Source of the DNA: an uncultured Psychrobacter sp.
Lineage (GTDB): Bacteria > Pseudomonadota > Gammaproteobacteria > Pseudomonadales > Moraxellaceae
Assembly: GCA_947501045.1 (NCBI GenBank)
Contig: CANMUI010000001.1
Coordinates: forward strand, 682,001-746,000
Reading direction: 5' to 3'
DNA: 64,000 bases
This document shows, one piece after another, positions 18,212 to 27,479 of the stretch. The first letter of the stretch is position 1. Every line of letters begins with the position of its first letter. A program made the position numbers and the translations under genes. The notes under the pieces were generated by a model. That model ran no database searches and was not told the origin of the DNA. It worked only from the letters and a program-made list of their open reading frames with translations.

Positions 18212-18407
18212 TAAGCTTTTATACTACCTATTTTGGTAACTAAGTGTGTTTATACTTAAGTGTGTTTACACTATAAGTGCGAGCGCATTATATTCTTTTT
18301 GATGTTCATCGTCATAGAGCCTTATGCTAACCCTTTTTCATTATATTAAGACGTTTAAGCTACAAAAGTAATAACTCTTAAAAGCAAACCACATCTCAAG
18401 ATTGATG

Positions 18408-18445
18408 ATACCGCGTCTATTTCATATAGAGGCGGTATTTTTTTT
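18408..18445 (+). terminator. Rho-independent terminator downstream of gdhA
   Basis: ATACCGCGTCTAT pairs with ATAGAGGCGGTAT with one mismatch and a short loop, followed by eight T. It lies about 200 bases after the gdhA stop. Confidence 0.85.
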
Positions 18446-18908
18446 ATCAAAACTATGAACCTGGCATTATTCATAAAATGTTTCTAGGTAGAGGTTGTAA
18501 ACTTATATCGAATAGTCAAGTTCATACAAAAATGTGCTTCCTATGGTTATATTCTGTAAGATGAATAAGTTTTTCTGGACGCTAAGTGACTAATTTTGTA
18601 GAAGTTCTACACTAATTACGCAGCGTTACACTATAGGAGATTTACGTACACTTTATATCTAAAAAATTCTAATCCCTTTGATTATTATGGAGTTCCTACA
18701 TAACTTCTATAACTTTTGATAAAAACTTTGTTTAATTTATTATTAATTAAGAGTATGTGTTTATTTAGTAGGACGCCGTTATAAAGAAAATATTGTGAAT
18801 CGTTAATTAGCTTTTTTGTGACAAACCAATTAATACAATAATAAGAGCTGGCATGTCTTTTCTGCTTTCATTGTCATATTAGCTAAGCGCTACTCATAGG
18901 AATGAAAT
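18446..18908. other. AT-rich leader of the glycosyltransferase cluster
   Basis: About 460 bases without a gene. It contains a small palindrome GTAGAAGTTCTAC near 18598-18610 and many stops. The length suggests a regulated promoter or long 5' leader for the glycosyltransferase operon, but no known element is recognised. Confidence 0.4.
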
Positions 18909-20678
18909 ATGACTATCAATAAAAGGAATTACTCTGTAGAGCCATCAGCGTCTGTAAACCAAGCGGGGTTTGGCTCAAACAAAGTGGTATCAACTCATCG
19001 TAATTTAAAAAGGTTTGAAAGTCAGAGTGAGTTTCAAAAAATTAGCTACCGTAAACGCTCTGATGACTATTCTCAAAAACCGGATAGCTTCGATAGACAA
19101 CAAGAAAGAATTAATAAAAAGTATAATTATCAAAGCGTTTTTGCTAATAAAAACAATAATGCAGAGTCAAAGACCAACCAGCCAATACGCTTAAGCTTTC
19201 AATTGATGACTCGTGCTGAACCTGTCGCTATGGTAATTGAGACTATCAAGTCATTGCTGGCTATTAAAGCTTTTGACGATGAGATATTGATTGTTGATAA
19301 TAACCATACCAAAACTGAGCTGTACGAGCCTCTAGCAAAATTTTGTAATGGTCTAGATGCCAAGCTTAATGTGCATTTTTATCATATCGATGCCGTAGCA
19401 GGTTTCAAATCTGGCGCTCTTAATTTAGCTTTAGGGCTTATGAATCCCAATGCCACTCATCTGGTGGTAGTAGACAGCGATTACCAAGCTTTGCCGCAGG
19501 CAAGAGATGCTATTGTCAGTGCTATTCGCCATCATCCTAAGCATACGCTATTGCAGTTTCCGCAGTTTTATCGTGATGCAGGGCGGGTGGATGTCCATAG
19601 CGAATTGAATCATTATTTTAATTATCATTTATATCGGCCGTTTAATCGTAGTCGCGCGCTATCTACTGGGACTTATGCTGTTATTCGCCGCGATGCCTTG
19701 ATAAATTTGGGCGGCTGGTCGGGAGCCTCTATTACTGAAGATGCACAGATGGGCGTACTGATGCATCGCCAAGGGCTACGTAGTCAATTTATTCCTGAGG
19801 TCATTGCAACAGGACTACTACCGACGACGCTATCTGATTTAATGGCTCAGCGTCGGCGTTGGATCTATGGCAATATGCAAGTGCTTAACACTTACTTCTC
19901 TATGCGCTCGAAGCCCACTGAGTATCCTCATTTGTCTGATAAGCAAAGTTACGCGGTACAAAGTCAAAGTATCAAAGAGCGTCTAGCTTATATGCGTGCT
20001 CATCTCTCGCAGCTTAGTGCTTGGATCAATTTTACTGGTATCTTTATCCTACTTCACGTCGCCACTTTGCTCATTATTGGCGCTGTGCTGCTGGCAGGTC
20101 TTAATGTTAATCTAGCAACGCTGCTTACCCCACTTTATATAGTCTATATGAGTTATGGGTTGTTTTTGGCTCGGCGTTTATGGGCTTATTTGCATGATGA
20201 TGCGCCGCTCAATCAGCAAGTTCAAAACGAGAGCAAGCCAAATCTAGGCCATCGTTTGCAGGCTTGGGCGCTGCATTTAAACTTTTGGGAGCTGGGTGCT
20301 TTGTCATGGTGGCCAGTATTATGGGGCCGTGATAAACCATTTATTTGTACGCCCAAACTAGATGATGTTCGTACGCGCCGCTCTGTGCGTATTGCCAACA
20401 TATCGGCCCTGCCTAAACTACTATTAGGGTTAAGCGTATTGACAGCGATGTTAGTATCGCCATTGTCCCCTTTATATTCGCCGCTATTATTCGTATGCGC
20501 TATTATCGTTTGTTTGTTAAAACTATGGGCAGCTAAAGTGATAATGACTAATTATAGCTATAAGGAGCCCAGTTTTAGTTCACAAAAGACTGTTCTACAG
20601 CAGACTAATTTACAAAAATCCAAGAGCTTAGCAGACGACAAAGTAGCAAATAATAATAAAATAGCCAGCTATAAATAA
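18909..20678 (+). CDS. Membrane-bound processive family 2 glycosyltransferase
   Basis: A 589-residue inner-membrane enzyme. Residues 1-90 are a hydrophilic, low-complexity extension. The GT2 catalytic domain follows, with DDEILIVDNNH, the DSD metal-binding motif in HLVVVDSDYQ, the acceptor-side TED motif in GASITEDAQMG, and QRRRW, the QxxRW signature of processive cellulose-synthase-like enzymes. At least four membrane helices lie after it (about 375-415 and 500-545). It probably polymerises or extends a surface glycan using a nucleotide sugar on the cytosolic face. It leads a run of four glycosyltransferase genes, with 80 bases to the next. No exporter, flippase or c-di-GMP-binding PilZ domain is present nearby, so the product is unclear. 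Confidence 0.85.
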   Translation: MTINKRNYSVEPSASVNQAGFGSNKVVSTHRNLKRFESQSEFQKISYRKRSDDYSQKPDSFDRQQERINKKYNYQSVFANKNNNAESKTNQPIRLSFQLMTRAEPVAMVIETIKSLLAIKAFDDEILIVDNNHTKTELYEPLAKFCNGLDAKLNVHFYHIDAVAGFKSGALNLALGLMNPNATHLVVVDSDYQALPQARDAIVSAIRHHPKHTLLQFPQFYRDAGRVDVHSELNHYFNYHLYRPFNRSRALSTGTYAVIRRDALINLGGWSGASITEDAQMGVLMHRQGLRSQFIPEVIATGLLPTTLSDLMAQRRRWIYGNMQVLNTYFSMRSKPTEYPHLSDKQSYAVQSQSIKERLAYMRAHLSQLSAWINFTGIFILLHVATLLIIGAVLLAGLNVNLATLLTPLYIVYMSYGLFLARRLWAYLHDDAPLNQQVQNESKPNLGHRLQAWALHLNFWELGALSWWPVLWGRDKPFICTPKLDDVRTRRSVRIANISALPKLLLGLSVLTAMLVSPLSPLYSPLLFVCAIIVCLLKLWAAKVIMTNYSYKEPSFSSQKTVLQQTNLQKSKSLADDKVANNNKIASYK

Positions 20679-20759
20679 CTGGTCTACGCTAATCTGTGCC
20701 ATTAATTTCTAATTTTCTCAACCTTTAATTAAACTTCATTCATTTATATCGGATTTATC

Positions 20760-21992
20760 ATGCCCTCAAGCCCTGCTATTAATAGATCAAGCTTTATTGA
20801 TTATGAAGACTTTGATGCGCCGCAAACTCCTGCACTACGTATCGCCATTATTGCCCACTCTTTGTATCCTATCGCTGAGCCGTATGCTGGCGGTCTTGAG
20901 ATGATCACCCAGCTGATCTGTGATGAATTAGTGGCACGTGGGCACGATGTTTTGTTGTATGGCCATGCAGACAGTCAGACAAAGGCCACCTTAATACCGT
21001 TTATGACGCGCGCCGAATTCGATGCACTGGTCTATCCCAATGAGCATGATTCAGTAGGGATGAGCCGTGAAGAGTTATACCAGTATCTGGTTTATCAACA
21101 AGCCATGCACGATATTATTGCTCGAGACGCACGCGGCGAGATCGATATAGTACACAATCACAGCTTGCATCATATTCCAATGACTATGGGTCAAGCGTTT
21201 GGCAAACGCTGCTTTACTACTTTTCATACGCCCATATTTCCGCAGCTGCGCTTGGCACTACTGACGCTAAGACAAGGCACGCACACGCAGTTTACGGCGA
21301 TAAGTGGTCATCAGCAGCAACTGTTTGCTGAATTCGTCCCCGCTTATGTGGTCTATAACGGTATTGATGTAGAGTCGTTTAAAGCCAATACTCAAACTGT
21401 TGCAGATGAAGTTTATTTTTGGTGCGGGCGTATTTGTATTGAAAAAGGTACCCATTTGGCAATGGAGTACTGTAAAGCGGCAGGTAAGCGCTTAGTGATT
21501 GCTGGGCCCAAAAGCAATGTTGAGTATTTTGATGAGTATGTAGCGCCGCTCTTGGCGCAAGAGGCTAAAGACAGTGAGAACCGTGGCAGAGCGCCATTAT
21601 TTGATTACGTAGGTCATTTAAATAAAAAAGAGATTAACGATTATTTATGTCAATCGACAGCGATGTTATTTACTAGTACCTGGGATGAGCCTTACGGTCT
21701 TACGCTGGCTGAGAGCTTGGCTTGCGGCACACCTGTGCTCGGTTTTGATGCCGGTGCTAGCGCAGAGATTATTACATCAACCACAGGTATTATCGTCCCT
21801 AAAATGGATAAAGCGGCTTTTGTGCAAGCTTTTTCTGGTATTAAAGATATCTCACGCAAAGCATGTCGCTTGCGCGCTGAGCAGTTTTGTTCGGTGGCGG
21901 CTATGGTTAATGGTTATATAAAATTGTATGAGCAGGCATTAGAAAATACAGACATAGATAAAGGTAACAAGGCTAAAGCTTTATCTGTTTAA
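20760..21992 (+). CDS. Family 4 glycosyltransferase
   Basis: Cytosolic GT-B enzyme of 410 residues. After about 28 residues the N-terminal Rossmann domain starts with RIAIIAHSLYPIAEPYAGGLEMITQLICDEL, typical of GT4. The C-terminal domain has the nucleotide-sugar binding segments CGRICIEKGTHLAMEYCKAAGK and the E-x7-E motif region EPYGLTLAESLACGTPVLGFDAG. Enzymes of this group transfer hexoses with retention of configuration. It lies second in the glycosyltransferase run, 88 bases before the next start. Donor and acceptor cannot be deduced. Confidence 0.85.
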   Translation: MPSSPAINRSSFIDYEDFDAPQTPALRIAIIAHSLYPIAEPYAGGLEMITQLICDELVARGHDVLLYGHADSQTKATLIPFMTRAEFDALVYPNEHDSVGMSREELYQYLVYQQAMHDIIARDARGEIDIVHNHSLHHIPMTMGQAFGKRCFTTFHTPIFPQLRLALLTLRQGTHTQFTAISGHQQQLFAEFVPAYVVYNGIDVESFKANTQTVADEVYFWCGRICIEKGTHLAMEYCKAAGKRLVIAGPKSNVEYFDEYVAPLLAQEAKDSENRGRAPLFDYVGHLNKKEINDYLCQSTAMLFTSTWDEPYGLTLAESLACGTPVLGFDAGASAEIITSTTGIIVPKMDKAAFVQAFSGIKDISRKACRLRAEQFCSVAAMVNGYIKLYEQALENTDIDKGNKAKALSV

Positions 21993-22080
21993 ACTACCGT
22001 TGTTCAAAAACGTTTATGCTAAATCACTGACCCAAAGTCATATATACCAATTATTTAACCACCCGTTTAGGACACTCTTT

Positions 22081-23253
22081 ATGCGTATTGGTTACTACGC
22101 CCATCATCATGGATCAGGGCACTGCCGACAAGCAGATAAGTTGGCTGCATTATTGCCTGCTAATTTGCAGCAGCAGATGACTGTATTTACTAGCTTATCT
22201 GACGATGCTTATCAGTTTTCTACGATAAAGGATAAGCAAGTTGTCCGTTTAAATGCTGAAGATGAGCTGCCAGATGATGTGTTGGCTGGGCGGGCAGGAC
22301 AGTATTGGCAACCAAGCCATCTGCATTACTCACCAGTAGGTAATAAAAACATTCAAATGCGCAGCTGGCAATTGCTTAATGAAATCCGTCAGCGCCAAAT
22401 TGATTTGATGATTATCGATGTCAGTGTTGAGGTGGCGATGCTGTGCCGCGCAGCAAGTGTGCCTTATCTGTATGTCAGACTGGCAGGCGAGCGCGATGAC
22501 TTGCCGCATCTAGGCGCTTTTGCGGGCGCGCTTGGGTTATTGGTGCCTTATCCAAGAGCGCTTGAGGCTTTGATGACACCGGACTGGGTACAGCAAAAAT
22601 CGCTTTATCTTGGTTTTTTGCCCGATAAAATTAGTGAGCCTTTAACTTTTCTAGATTTTGTAGGGCAACTAAAGAGCTTAGGTGCTGATGATAAATACTG
22701 GCCTTCGATAGTAACTGTTATCAAAGGCTACGGCGGTCATCAAGCGATTGATGCAAAGCTGCCTAAACTACGTGAGCTATTACCTGATGCGCTGATTATA
22801 TCGCTTGGACCTATCGATGATAATACGCGCCCGTTTGTCGATATTGCCGCGCACGTAGATGATGTTACACCCTTTATTGCACACAGTGATTTGCTGCTAA
22901 TGGCAAGCGGTCTCAATGCTATTGCGCAGGTTTATCAAGAGCAAACGCCATTGGTGGTATTGCCGGACGCGCGACCACATCGTGAACAAGAAGTGATGGC
23001 AGAGGCGCTGATCGCAGAAGGGCGCGCGCTAGGCTGGCAGCAATTTATAGACCAGATGGCTGATGAAAGCCATGTAGATAAAAGCTATCAAGATAAGTTT
23101 TTATCAATGTCGTCAGATACGCAAGATCTGCCCAGTGACCAATCTAACCCAACTGCGCAAAAATTTATGGATAGCTTGGTTAATTATGGCTCTGTTAAGA
23201 CATGGTTTAAAGATTGGTTATTGCCGCAGCTAAAGATAAACGTTGAGATTTAG
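22081..23253 (+). CDS. MurG-like (GT28-type) glycosyltransferase family protein
   Basis: A 390-residue GT-B protein. The ATG at 22081 puts RIGYYAHHHGSGHCRQADKLAALL at the N-terminus, the glycine-rich GxGH loop expected at the start of GT28/GT1-type enzymes; an upstream TTG at 22000 would add 27 residues of poor quality. AGGA lies nine bases before this ATG. The C-terminal half has a UDP-sugar site pattern: HVDDVTPFIAHSDLLLMASGLNAIAQVYQEQTPLVVLPDARPHREQ. It is related to MurG in fold only; the true murG lies in the cell-division cluster of other bacteria. Role is probably in the same glycan as its neighbours. Confidence 0.75.
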   Translation: MRIGYYAHHHGSGHCRQADKLAALLPANLQQQMTVFTSLSDDAYQFSTIKDKQVVRLNAEDELPDDVLAGRAGQYWQPSHLHYSPVGNKNIQMRSWQLLNEIRQRQIDLMIIDVSVEVAMLCRAASVPYLYVRLAGERDDLPHLGAFAGALGLLVPYPRALEALMTPDWVQQKSLYLGFLPDKISEPLTFLDFVGQLKSLGADDKYWPSIVTVIKGYGGHQAIDAKLPKLRELLPDALIISLGPIDDNTRPFVDIAAHVDDVTPFIAHSDLLLMASGLNAIAQVYQEQTPLVVLPDARPHREQEVMAEALIAEGRALGWQQFIDQMADESHVDKSYQDKFLSMSSDTQDLPSDQSNPTAQKFMDSLVNYGSVKTWFKDWLLPQLKINVEI

Positions 23254-23313
23254 CCAGTATTTAACATTATATGAGTTTTAATAACCAATATAAAAAAATG
23301 GAAAATAAGAATA

Positions 23314-24273
23314 ATGACCGTGAATGAAGCAAACAATACTCTCAAAATCCTTTCTGTCAGCGTAATTACCACTTGCTACGGACGTAATCGCCATTTATAT
23401 AATCTGCTGTCTAGTTTGGCAAACGGCAGTATGCAACCTGCCGAAGTTATTATCGTTAATGATGATGCTGAGCCCGAACGTTTAGCAGAATATGATTTAA
23501 ATATTATTAAGATTGCAACGACTGAGAATGGATTATCAGATAACGCTTCATTTGATATCGGTCGCAATCGCAATCTTGGGGCGGCCAAAGCCAGCTACGA
23601 TGCGCTCATCTTTTTAGATGTTGATTGCATCATTGCGCCCACTTTCATTGAACAGCTAACTGCTAAACTGCAACGACATTCTGACGCGCTGCTAATGGGT
23701 CAGCCGCGTTATTTAACCCGTCCCTTAAAGGACGATGAAAGTATTAGGTTGCAGCAAGGGACACTACCGTCTGATCATTTAGATGAGCTATCGGTGTTTA
23801 ATCCTTATCGCGATAATTTTGTAGAAATTGATCAGGTTAAAACTGATAACACTATCAAGCAAACTCAAGATTATGGCGCGTTTTGGAGCCTTTGCTTTGC
23901 TATCATGCGCGATCAGTTTGATCAGATTGGTGGCTTTGATACCAGTTATGTGGGTTATGGCGCAGAAGACACCGACTTTGCTTTTATGGCGCGTAAACTG
24001 AATATCGATTTTTATTTGACCAACGATGTCATTTATCATCAGCAGCACAGCGTCTACCGGCCGCCACTTAATCATTTAGATAGTATTGTTATTAATGCCA
24101 ACCGATTTTTTGACAAATGGCAGCATTGGTCGATGGCTGGCTGGTTAGCAGAGTTTGCTGATATGGGTATAATTGACTGGCACGCCGAGCAATCAAAACC
24201 AATTAGTGTTAAACGTCAACCTAGTAACACTGAAATCGAAGACGCCTATTATCCTGATGCACCCTATGTCTAA
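23314..24273 (+). CDS. Family 2 glycosyltransferase with galactosyltransferase-type C-terminus
   Basis: Soluble 319-residue GT-A enzyme. The N-terminus shows SVSVITTCYGRNRHLYNLLSSL and VIIVNDDAE, the metal motif is DVD in LIFLDVDCI, and the C-terminal part has GGFDTSYVGYGAEDTDFAFM, the Glyco_transf_7C-type segment that holds acceptor and metal-binding residues in galactosyl- and N-acetylgalactosaminyltransferases. There is no membrane helix. It is the last gene of the run. A small hairpin (24277-24296) separates it from the convergent next gene. Sugar specificity is not determinable. Confidence 0.83.
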   Translation: MTVNEANNTLKILSVSVITTCYGRNRHLYNLLSSLANGSMQPAEVIIVNDDAEPERLAEYDLNIIKIATTENGLSDNASFDIGRNRNLGAAKASYDALIFLDVDCIIAPTFIEQLTAKLQRHSDALLMGQPRYLTRPLKDDESIRLQQGTLPSDHLDELSVFNPYRDNFVEIDQVKTDNTIKQTQDYGAFWSLCFAIMRDQFDQIGGFDTSYVGYGAEDTDFAFMARKLNIDFYLTNDVIYHQQHSVYRPPLNHLDSIVINANRFFDKWQHWSMAGWLAEFADMGIIDWHAEQSKPISVKRQPSNTEIEDAYYPDAPYV

Positions 24274-24276
24274 ACA

Positions 24277-24296
24277 ACTACTGGGCTTTCAGTAGT
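24277..24296. other. Hairpin between convergent glycosyltransferase genes
   Basis: ACTACTG and CAGTAGT flank a six-base loop between two stop codons; no T-tract in either direction, so at best a weak terminator. Confidence 0.3.
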
Positions 24297-24297
24297 A

Positions 24298-25131
24298 CTA
24301 ATACCGACGAATGACATTGACATTATGCGGCGGCGCGGCCAGCTCTTGACGCTCAAACGCCCAATTGTGGCCTTCCCAAAAATGCGCGGTCTTATCTTCA
24401 TCGTTAAAGCCAAGCATTAGTATCTCTAGGAGCGCTGCATCCGGTTGGAGCTGCTGCATATGCAAGCGCGCTGTCAATAGTAAGCGATATAGCAAAAACC
24501 CTGAGGTTGGTGCGGAGGAATGAATATCAGCAAAATAAGGATAATCAGCGACGACACTGTGCTGCTCCAAGAGCACGCGGCAATGCGCGTCACTATGCAA
24601 AAGCTCGTTTAGCGCGTCTGGAATCTTCAGTATCCTATCGGCGGTTATCGGATCGTCTTCCGGTTTTGGATCATCGGCGGGCGTAGGGAACTGATAGCCT
24701 ACATTACTAAAGAGCAGTCCCAACGGCGCGTGCTCTGCCATTTTAACGATAGCATTTAGATTATTGCTACGAGGCGGCATACCAAAATGCAATTTACTGT
24801 CACCGTTTTGCCGAAAAAAAAGCAGTTTTGGTAGGGATTGTAGCAGCGGATGACTAGCGAGAATATCAGCATGTATAAAGTCATTAAACAGTACTAACAT
24901 GTCTGTCGGCTGCAGCATAGATTCTAGGCTGGCTATATCTATTGAAGGATTATTGGCTATTAAAACAACTCGTTTACTCTGCAACAACTGGTTTTGAATA
25001 ATCAGGGGTAAGTTGCCAAAGGCCACTGCTGATGCAGTATAAGCATCTACAGTAGTGTCAAAACCAAAGTCAGCTACAGAGTGATAAACCTCTTGGTATA
25101 GTGAGTCTATCGAATAAGAGTTATTTAGCAT
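24298..25131 (-). CDS. Putative glycosyltransferase, weak GT29 (sialyltransferase-like) motifs
   Basis: A 277-residue soluble protein that I cannot place firmly. Residues about 50-60 read RVVLIANNPSID, similar in pattern to the sialylmotif L core (VVGNSG). Around residue 205 SSAPTSGFLLYRLLL resembles the PSTG segment of sialylmotif S, and near the C-terminus HFWEGHNWAFE resembles the H..E motif VS. Together this hints at a bacterial GT29-like fold, but each match is short. The gene faces the glycosyltransferase run and could modify the same glycan. A plain hypothetical protein is the fallback call. Confidence 0.5.
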   Translation of the reverse strand: MLNNSYSIDSLYQEVYHSVADFGFDTTVDAYTASAVAFGNLPLIIQNQLLQSKRVVLIANNPSIDIASLESMLQPTDMLVLFNDFIHADILASHPLLQSLPKLLFFRQNGDSKLHFGMPPRSNNLNAIVKMAEHAPLGLLFSNVGYQFPTPADDPKPEDDPITADRILKIPDALNELLHSDAHCRVLLEQHSVVADYPYFADIHSSAPTSGFLLYRLLLTARLHMQQLQPDAALLEILMLGFNDEDKTAHFWEGHNWAFERQELAAPPHNVNVIRRY

Positions 25132-25371
25132 ATAGTCCTATATTAACTAATAAGAATAAAAGAATAACAACATAGAAAAACGGAGAAATATTATACCTTA
25201 TATTCACTATAATAGCATTACCTAAAGGTATGATATCTATAGAAAAAACAGGGATTACAAAGCAAGGTTATGTAGTACATTATTGCTACATTAAGCTACT
25301 TTTTTGCCGCAGATTAATTCTTATGTATCCGTATCATGAGAATAATTCCACAATATTTATAAGGATAAGTT

Positions 25372-25947
25372 ATGAGTAATGTATTGAAGCGTTTTCAGTT
25401 GACCACATTAGCTGGTTGTCTTGGTTTGGCACTGACCGTAGGCGCTGTCAGCACCGCTGCTACAGCGGATACGGCTGATGAAATACGAGCAGCACAAATG
25501 GCTAAAATTAGCTTAAAACAAGCGATTGATATTGCTAGCAAACAGGCTTCTGGTACTTTGATTAGTGCAGAATTTGATGATGATGACGATGATGCTCAAG
25601 GCGGCGCTGTTTATGAGCTAGAATTTAGTGACGGCAGCACTGAATATGAGATTAAAGTTGATGCTATGACAGGTCAAATTGTAGGTTCTGATACAGACAA
25701 TTTAGATAGTGGGGATAAGGATGATTATGACATTCAACGCCGCGCAAAAATAGGCGTTATGGCGGTTATTGATGCTGTTGAAAAACAAGGCGATAGCCGT
25801 GTCTTAGAGATTGAGTTTAAAAATGATCGAGACTATGACGACCATCCCACTTACTACGAAGTAGATATGCTCAGAGACAATCAAGTCATTGAGGTAAAAA
25901 TAAATGCTGATACCGGCCGCGAGTTTGAACGCAAAGTTAAAAACTAA
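25372..25947 (+). CDS. Periplasmic protein with two PepSY domains
   Basis: Secreted 191-residue protein with a signal peptide that ends near TAATAD (cleavage about residue 32). Two PepSY units follow: ISLKQAIDIASKQASGTLISAEFD...YELEFSDGSTEYEIKVDAMTGQIV and a second from about residue 125 ending VKINADTGREFE. An acidic Asp-rich run separates strand and helix in the first unit. PepSY proteins are thought to inhibit or chaperone proteases or sense the envelope; the function here is unknown. No sensor-kinase pair lies beside it, though such proteins are often next to one. AAGGATAAGTT provides the ribosome site and a strong terminator follows. Confidence 0.85.
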   Translation: MSNVLKRFQLTTLAGCLGLALTVGAVSTAATADTADEIRAAQMAKISLKQAIDIASKQASGTLISAEFDDDDDDAQGGAVYELEFSDGSTEYEIKVDAMTGQIVGSDTDNLDSGDKDDYDIQRRAKIGVMAVIDAVEKQGDSRVLEIEFKNDRDYDDHPTYYEVDMLRDNQVIEVKINADTGREFERKVKN

Positions 25948-26045
25948 GTTAGACACAAAACTTATAGACTTTTAAGTACAGGTTTTAACGTACAAGTTTT
26001 TAAGTACCGAATTTTAACTATAATGATTCAAGCTTCCATAAATAC

Positions 26046-26081
26046 CAAAGCCCCAATCGTCAACTGATTGGGGCTTTTTTT
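26046..26081 (+). terminator. Strong terminator after PepSY gene
   Basis: AAAGCCCCAATC pairs perfectly with GATTGGGGCTTT around a seven-base loop and is followed by a run of T on the plus strand. On the minus strand it has only three T, but it may also end the hut transcript, whose last gene stops 22 bases away. Confidence 0.9.
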
Positions 26082-26102
26082 GATATAAAAGATAAGCTTC
26101 TA

Positions 26103-27404
26103 CTAACGCCATTGTCCTTGATACATGGTACCTTTAATGGGGTTAAGTCCCATCTGATAGGCCAAATCGGCAGGACGTGCGATATCCCATAATGCTAAAT
26201 CCGCATCAGCGCCGACTTCTATTTTGCCTTTTTTGTCTAAACCTAACGCTTTAGCTGCATGGTTAGTGGCACCTGTTAGTACTTCTTCGGGCGTTAAATA
26301 AAATAAAGTACAGCCCATATTCATCGCCAGTAGCAAGGAGGTTAGCGGAGAGGTGCCTGGATTACAATCGGTGGAGATAGCCATATTAACTTGGTGTTTA
26401 CGTAGCGCTTCAATCGGTGGCAGTTTGGTATCGCGTAGCGTATAAAACGCGCCTGGCAATAACACCGCAACCGTGCCACTTGCCGCCATTTTCTTAATAT
26501 CGTCCTCGGATAAATGCTCAAGATGATCGCTTGATAACCCTTGATAGTCAGCAACCAAAGCACTAGCACCTATATTGGAGAGCTGTTCAGAGTGCAGTTT
26601 GACAGGCAAATCAAGGTCGCGTGCAACCTCAAAGACGCGCTTGATTTGCTCACTACTAAAGGCGATGTTTTCACAAAAGCCATCGACAGCATCGATCAAG
26701 CCTTCATTATGCAAAGTAGGCAGCCATGCGCAAACTTGCTCGATATAGTCGTCTGGACGCTCCTTATATTCTGGCGGTAGCGCATGCGCGGCCAGATAAG
26801 TGGTGCTGATATGGATGTCGTATTTGTCGCCAAGCTTGCGGGCAACTTGTAGCATTTTGCGCTCGGTCTCAAGATCAAGACCATAACCAGATTTAATCTC
26901 AATACTAGTAACGCCTTCCTTCATTAATGCCAGTAGCCGTTTTTCACTTTGCGCGAAAAGCTCTTTTTCATCAGCCTCGCGGGTTGATTTCACGGTGGAG
27001 ACAATCCCGCCGCCTTGCTCCGCGATATCTTGATAGCTGGCACCATGCAGGCGTGCTTCAAACTCATTGCTACGGTTGCCAGCATAGACCAAATGGGTGT
27101 GACAGTCGATAAGTCCCGGCGTTAGCCAGTTGCCATGAGCATCTGTAACTTGCGCGCTTTGATAATCAGCGAGGTACGCTGCTATTTGTTCTTGCTGGCC
27201 TATCCAAGCAATCTTGCCGTTTTTAATACCGATAGCGGCGTTTTCTAGCTGACCGTAAGGCGTACTGTCTTGATTATCTTTATGAATAGCAAAGCCGTAT
27301 TGCTCTGAGAATGTTGCCAAATTAGCATTGATAATGACATGCTCAAATGACTTCATACTAGTATCGTCAAGTGTCTGTGTAGTAGAGTTCGTAATGTCAG
27401 TCAT
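26103..27404 (-). CDS. hutI: Imidazolonepropionase
   Basis: Third enzyme of histidine degradation: hydrolyses imidazolone-5-propionate to N-formimino-L-glutamate. It is a metal-dependent amidohydrolase of 433 residues. The metal-binding DCHTHLVYAGNR, the later KLHSEQLS and the substrate-site STDCNPG with SPLTSLLLAMNMGC are intact. The N-terminus is about 20 residues longer than usual; an internal Met at residue 17 (MKSFEHVI) is an alternative start. It is the last gene of the hut operon, 75 bases after hutG. Confidence 0.96.
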   Translation of the reverse strand: MTDITNSTTQTLDDTSMKSFEHVIINANLATFSEQYGFAIHKDNQDSTPYGQLENAAIGIKNGKIAWIGQQEQIAAYLADYQSAQVTDAHGNWLTPGLIDCHTHLVYAGNRSNEFEARLHGASYQDIAEQGGGIVSTVKSTREADEKELFAQSEKRLLALMKEGVTSIEIKSGYGLDLETERKMLQVARKLGDKYDIHISTTYLAAHALPPEYKERPDDYIEQVCAWLPTLHNEGLIDAVDGFCENIAFSSEQIKRVFEVARDLDLPVKLHSEQLSNIGASALVADYQGLSSDHLEHLSEDDIKKMAASGTVAVLLPGAFYTLRDTKLPPIEALRKHQVNMAISTDCNPGTSPLTSLLLAMNMGCTLFYLTPEEVLTGATNHAAKALGLDKKGKIEVGADADLALWDIARPADLAYQMGLNPIKGTMYQGQWR

Positions 27405-27479
27405 AATGTGCTCCTGCTTATTTTAGTTTAAAGCTAGTGCGTTTGTAGTTTTTCAGTCAAAAAATTGTAAATAGGGTAA

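Noticed and set aside
22000..22080. TTG start adding 27 residues to the MurG-like protein
   Set aside because: The added residues do not fit the family and the ATG at 22081 places the GxGH loop correctly.
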